A stretch of DNA of 64,000 nt from a bacterium (GTDB lineage: Bacteria > Zhuqueibacterota > Zhuqueibacteria > Residuimicrobiales > Residuimicrobiaceae). The DNA lies in contig JAKQNR010000035.1 in assembly GCA_029565685.1 (NCBI GenBank), positions 310,001 to 374,000 on the forward strand. The letters are read 5' to 3'. The notes under the pieces are model-generated. The model searched no databases. It saw nothing but the letters and a program-made list of their open reading frames with translations, and had not been told where the DNA came from. The stretch's first letter is position 1. Each line of letters starts with the position of its first letter. Shown piece after piece: positions 60,489-64,000 of the stretch. The translations under genes were made by a program, and so were the position numbers.

Positions 60489-62765
60489 ATGTTGAAATCA
60501 CTCCTGCGACCTTTGGCGTTTCTTCTTTTTGCCGCATCGCTGTTTGCCGCTGATCATAATCTGCATTTCACCGCTCCCATCACCCGCTGGGACGAGGCCC
60601 TGCCGCTGGGCAACGGCATCATGGGCTGCCTGGTCTGGGGAGACGGCCGGCCGCTCAAGCTATCCCTGGATCGCGCCGATCTCTGGGACCTGCGGCCGGT
60701 GCCGGAATGGTCCTCGCCGGATTACAACTATGCCGCCATGCGGCGCTGGGTGGCTGAAGGACGCATCGACGATCTGCATCGTCTCTATGACGATCCTTAT
60801 GATCATAACGCAGGGCCGACGAAAATCCCAGCCGGCCGCCTGGAGCTCTATTTCCCTTCTCCTGTATGCGTGCAATCCAGCGAACTGGACATCGCCTCTG
60901 CAGTCGCGCGCGTGACCCTGACCGACGGTACGCTCATCGAAATCATCCAATACGCTGATGATCCAGTGGGTCTGCTACGCCTCACCGGCCCCTCGCACCC
61001 AAAGGTCGCGCTGGTCGCGCCGGCCTTTAGCGGCCCCATCGATACGCTGGCGCAGACCACCTCGCTAAAGACCGGCAGTCTGGCGCGGCTGGGTTATGAG
61101 GCGCCGCAACTTTTCCAGACGGCCACGGGCCAAAGCTTTGTTCAGCGCGGCTGGGGCGGTTTCAGTTTCAGCGTAGCCGTCGCCTGGCGGGCACATGGCC
61201 CGATTACAGAAATCGCCTGGAGCATTGCGACCAACAAACGCGCGGCGAATCCGCGGGAGCAGGCGATCTCTCAGGTGGAACGGGCGCTGAAAACAGGGTA
61301 TAAAAAAGTTTTTCAACAGCATGAGAAATGGTGGGCTGCCTACTGGCGGCAGAGCAACGTCACAGTCCCCAATCAGCTCATAGAAAGGCAATGGCATCTC
61401 GACACCTATAAATTCGGCAGCGCCAGCCGTCAGGGCTGCCCGCCCATCAGCTTGCAGGCTGTGTGGACTGCGGACACCGGCGCCCTTCCGCCCTGGAAAG
61501 GGGATTTTCATCATGACCTGAATACCCAGCTGTCGTATTGGCCCTGCTACAGCGGCAACCATCTCACCGAAGGGCTGGCCTATATCGACTGGTTATGGCA
61601 GACCAAAGGCGAGGCCGCCCGATTCGCCCGAAACTTTTTCAACTTGCCCGGCATCAATGTGCCCATGACCACAGACCTGGAGGGCAAACAGATCGGCGGC
61701 TGGCATCAATATACTCACAGCGCCACGACCGCAGCCTGGCTGTCGCACCATTTTTACCTGCACTGGCGCTATACCATGGATCGCGCTTTTCTTAAAAACC
61801 GGGCATACCCTTATCTGAAAGAGGCGGCGATTTTTCTTGCCGCGGTGACGGAAAAAGACAGCCGGGGAAAACGGTTCCTTCCGCTCAGCTCGTCTCCGGA
61901 GATCAACGACAATCGGCTCGAGGCCTGGCTTCCGTCCACCTCCAATTACGATCTGGCGCTGATGCGCTGGTTGTTCACCGCCGTAGCCGAGATGGCGCAC
62001 GAACTCGAGTTCAGCGAGGAGCAGCGACAGTGGCGTCAGGTTCTGTCAGAGCTGCCTGAGTTGAGCGTCAGTCCAGAGGACGGCCGTCTGCTGATCGCCC
62101 CGGGCATGCCGCTAAAGGAATCCCACCGCCATTTCTCCCATCTCCTGGCGATTCATCCATTGGGCCTGATCCGCTGGGAAAACGGGCCGAAAGATCAGAA
62201 CATTATCCGGCAAGCATTGAATGAAATGGAACGGTTGGGGCCCGATTATTGGTGCGGCTACAGCTATGCCTGGCAGGCGAGCATGGCGGCACGGGCCAAA
62301 GACGGCGAACGGGCGGAGAAAGCGCTGGAGATTTTCAGCAAAGCCTTCTGCTCGCCCAACAGCTTTCACCTCAACGGCGATCAAACCCAGTCAGGATACA
62401 GCCGCTTCACCTATCGGCCTTTCACCCTGGAGGGCAACATGGCCGCTGCCGCCGGATTGCAGGAGATGCTGTTGGCAAGTTATAACGACCTCATCGAAAT
62501 TATGCCGGCTGTTCCTGCCTCCTGGCAGAAGGCGTCCTTTAAGGGTTTGCGCGCTGAAGGGGCGTTTATCGTCTCTGCGCAACGTCAGGACGGCCGCATC
62601 ACCAGAGTCGAAATCGTCGCAGAGCGGGGTGGTGTGCTGAAGATGAAAAATCCCTTTAGCGGAAAAATAAATTGGAAGCTGAAAAAGGCCCGATTGATTC
62701 AAGAGGGCGAGACCATGATCTTTGCCACAGAAAAAGGCGGGAAAATCATAGGGAAGATTTCCTGA
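60489..62765 (+). CDS. divergent GH95-like glycosidase
   Basis: A 758-residue exported protein (signal peptide to LFAA, about 21) with the GH95 plan: N-terminal beta domain (WDEALPLGNGIMGCLVWGDG, LSLDRADLWDL), linker, helical barrel and C-terminal beta cap. The catalytic positions differ from the fucosidase at 44.1-46.5 kb: the NIN block reads DLN (Asp343, Asn345) in HHDLNTQLSYWP, and the IDGN block reads LEGN (Glu648); the acid-block Glu471 in SSSPEIND is kept. So it is probably an enzyme with another sugar specificity or a modified inverting mechanism. ATG 60489 lies in an AGGCGTAC context. The sialidase-like gene follows after 73 bases. Confidence 0.82.
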   Translation: MLKSLLRPLAFLLFAASLFAADHNLHFTAPITRWDEALPLGNGIMGCLVWGDGRPLKLSLDRADLWDLRPVPEWSSPDYNYAAMRRWVAEGRIDDLHRLYDDPYDHNAGPTKIPAGRLELYFPSPVCVQSSELDIASAVARVTLTDGTLIEIIQYADDPVGLLRLTGPSHPKVALVAPAFSGPIDTLAQTTSLKTGSLARLGYEAPQLFQTATGQSFVQRGWGGFSFSVAVAWRAHGPITEIAWSIATNKRAANPREQAISQVERALKTGYKKVFQQHEKWWAAYWRQSNVTVPNQLIERQWHLDTYKFGSASRQGCPPISLQAVWTADTGALPPWKGDFHHDLNTQLSYWPCYSGNHLTEGLAYIDWLWQTKGEAARFARNFFNLPGINVPMTTDLEGKQIGGWHQYTHSATTAAWLSHHFYLHWRYTMDRAFLKNRAYPYLKEAAIFLAAVTEKDSRGKRFLPLSSSPEINDNRLEAWLPSTSNYDLALMRWLFTAVAEMAHELEFSEEQRQWRQVLSELPELSVSPEDGRLLIAPGMPLKESHRHFSHLLAIHPLGLIRWENGPKDQNIIRQALNEMERLGPDYWCGYSYAWQASMAARAKDGERAEKALEIFSKAFCSPNSFHLNGDQTQSGYSRFTYRPFTLEGNMAAAAGLQEMLLASYNDLIEIMPAVPASWQKASFKGLRAEGAFIVSAQRQDGRITRVEIVAERGGVLKMKNPFSGKINWKLKKARLIQEGETMIFATEKGGKIIGKIS

Positions 62766-62838
62766 TCAGAACCGGCTTGCAAGACGTGTACAATTCTCGT
62801 CCGGCTGAAAATATCCGTCCGCATCGAGGAGAGCAACG

Positions 62839-63903
62839 ATGAAAAACGAACTTTTTTTAGGGCTGCTTTGCGCCGCCTTGACCTATGGGCAGAGCTACAA
62901 CATCGAGACCTACCGCGTCTTTGGAGTAGAGCACCCGGGCCGATATAAACATCCGGCGTCCATCACCGAGCTGGCCAACGGCGATCTCTACCTCAGTTAT
63001 TATGGCGGTTCCGGTGAATACGGCAACGACACCGCGGTCTATGGCAGCCGGCTTAAAAAGGGCGCCGGACGGTGGTCGGACCCCCAAATCATCGCTGATA
63101 CGCCCGACGAGGGCGAGGGCAACCCGGTGGTCTGGCAGGCGCCGGACGGACGGGTGTGGTTGTTCTACAACAACCGCACCGGCGACACCTGGTCCAACGC
63201 AAGAGTAAAAGGAAAGATCTCGGACGACGGAGCGGAAACCTGGTCGGATTCGTTCATGCTCGCCTATGAAGAGGGGAGCATGGTGCGCGGACAGCCCATC
63301 GTGCTGAAGGACGGCGACTATCTTCTGCCGTTGTACCACGAAACCGGCGATGACCGCGAGGCCACCGCCGCTTCCACCTGCTCTTACTTTATGCGCTACA
63401 ATCCCAAGAGCAAAGTTTGGACTGAAACCAATAGAATCAAATCGTCCATGGGCAATCTGCAGGCGCAGGTGGTTCAGCTCACAGACACCTATCTTGTCGC
63501 TTACATCCGCCGCGGCGGCAATTTCCTGCCCACGGATCACGGCTACACCCTGCGCTCCGAGTCCCGCGACGGCGGTTACACCTGGAGCGATGCGGTGGAG
63601 ACCTCCTTTCGCAATCCCAACTCGGCGGTGGATTTCATCAAGCTGCAGAACGGCCATCTGCTGCTGGTCTACAACGACAACATGAACGAGCGCACGCCTT
63701 TGACTGTGGCGATTTCGATGGACAATGACAAGAGCTATCCCTACCGGCGCAACATCGCGGGTGGCGACAACACCTTTGCCTACCCCTATGCCATACAAAC
63801 CCGCGATGAAAAGATCCACATCATCTATACGACCAACGAAAGAACGACCATCATGCATGCGGTGTTCGATGAATTCGCTGTTATCGGCCGGCCGGCGGAA
63901 TGA
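62839..63903 (+). CDS. secreted sialidase-fold (BNR repeat) protein
   Basis: A 354-residue exported protein with a six-bladed sialidase-type propeller. Two Asp-box motifs are clear: SDDGAETWS (about residue 130) and SRDGGYTWS (about 242). An N-terminal HPGRYKHPASITELANGDLYLSY block and an internal EGNPVVWQAPDGRVWLFY block follow the family pattern. Exo-sialidases use an Arg triad, a Tyr/Glu pair and an Asp; Arg residues in HPGRYKHP and RGGNF are candidates, but I cannot confirm the triad, so a related glycosidase or binding protein is possible. ATG follows GAGGAGAGCAACG. Likely co-transcribed with the GH95-like gene. Confidence 0.8.
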   Translation: MKNELFLGLLCAALTYGQSYNIETYRVFGVEHPGRYKHPASITELANGDLYLSYYGGSGEYGNDTAVYGSRLKKGAGRWSDPQIIADTPDEGEGNPVVWQAPDGRVWLFYNNRTGDTWSNARVKGKISDDGAETWSDSFMLAYEEGSMVRGQPIVLKDGDYLLPLYHETGDDREATAASTCSYFMRYNPKSKVWTETNRIKSSMGNLQAQVVQLTDTYLVAYIRRGGNFLPTDHGYTLRSESRDGGYTWSDAVETSFRNPNSAVDFIKLQNGHLLLVYNDNMNERTPLTVAISMDNDKSYPYRRNIAGGDNTFAYPYAIQTRDEKIHIIYTTNERTTIMHAVFDEFAVIGRPAE

Positions 63904-63925
63904 TCGTACAAGCGGCAGTATTGGC

Positions 63926-64000
63926 ATGCTGGAGAAGATAAAGACCGGAGGGCAGAATCCGACTGCCCGCATCTATCTGATACTGACCCATGGACTCGTC
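63926..64000 (+). CDS. start of a gene cut by the window edge
   Basis: An ATG at 63926 opens a frame that stays open for 25 codons to the end of the window, beginning MLEKIKTGG and turning hydrophobic (IYLILTHGLV). It lies 22 bases after the sialidase-like gene. A membrane transporter would fit both the sequence and the context, but too little is visible to say. Confidence 0.4.
   Translation, partial: MLEKIKTGGQNPTARIYLILTHGLV

Overview
The window looks like a piece of a Gram-negative chromosome from the FCB superphylum, probably a Calditrichota/KSB1-like or Ignavibacteria-like lineage. This is inferred from three secreted proteins ending in an 'NYPNPFN…' C-terminal sorting domain, two TonB-dependent receptors with an N-terminal carboxypeptidase-regulatory-like domain, a FISUMP/PKD lipoprotein, a Ser/Thr kinase fused to a repeat-rich sensor region, and many signal peptides and lipoboxes. 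No rRNA, CRISPR array, phage or intact insertion sequence was seen. The tRNA-Asn has a near-consensus sigma-70 promoter, so housekeeping promoters seem to follow the usual TTGACA/TATAAT rules.

Layout. 0.3-3.2 kb: a polysaccharide-export (SLBB) gene broken by one in-frame TAA, a secreted CAP-domain protein, a Nudix hydrolase and a complete tRNA-Asn unit. 3.2-16.2 kb, minus strand: a TonB receptor; an operon of outer-membrane barrel, CxxCH lipoprotein and penicillin-acylase-type hydrolase; another barrel; a TonB-C-terminal-domain protein; a FadL/PorV-like porin; a Ser/Arg-rich lipoprotein; and an ECF sigma/anti-sigma operon with two Spy/CpxP-like periplasmic proteins. 16.5-21.3 kb, plus strand: three tandem secreted proteins with SdrD-B/DUF11-like modules and the sorting domain. 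21.5-24.3 kb: a tyrosine phenol-lyase/tryptophanase-like enzyme and an aminotransferase, followed by the decayed 3' end of an alkaline phosphatase gene.

24.9-33.5 kb, plus strand: a 1078-residue secreted protein in which a methyltransferase-like Rossmann domain sits between two PQQ-type beta-propellers, a secreted six-hairpin glycosidase-like protein, and a three-gene ABC module (membrane-anchored secreted protein, FtsX-type permease, LolD-type ATPase). 33.5-34.1 kb is a non-coding, AT-rich stretch with perfect inverted repeats and a probable dispersed repeat.

34.1-49.4 kb holds peptide and glycan metabolism: a periplasmic M3 peptidase, a sodium:solute symporter with an unusual C-terminal insert, a GH38 alpha-mannosidase, a YbjQ-type protein with a zinc ribbon, a secreted nitrilase-fold amidase, a GH95 fucosidase, a tandem alpha/beta-hydrolase and a methyltransferase. 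49.7-51.1 kb is a phospholipid pair (CDP-alcohol phosphatidyltransferase plus an overlapping HAD phosphatase that appears to start at CTG). 51.3-55.9 kb is a signalling pair: a transmembrane Ser/Thr kinase and a GAF-containing sigma-54 activator. 56.2-64 kb has a TonB receptor, the FISUMP lipoprotein behind a sigma-54-like promoter, a divergent GH95-like enzyme, a sialidase-fold protein and the start of one more gene. Together the right half looks like a glycan (fucose/mannose/possibly sialic acid) scavenging region without SusD, with its own signalling genes beside a TonB receptor.

Coordinates and domain calls come from reading the sequence and translations only; family names rest on recognised motifs, not on database searches.
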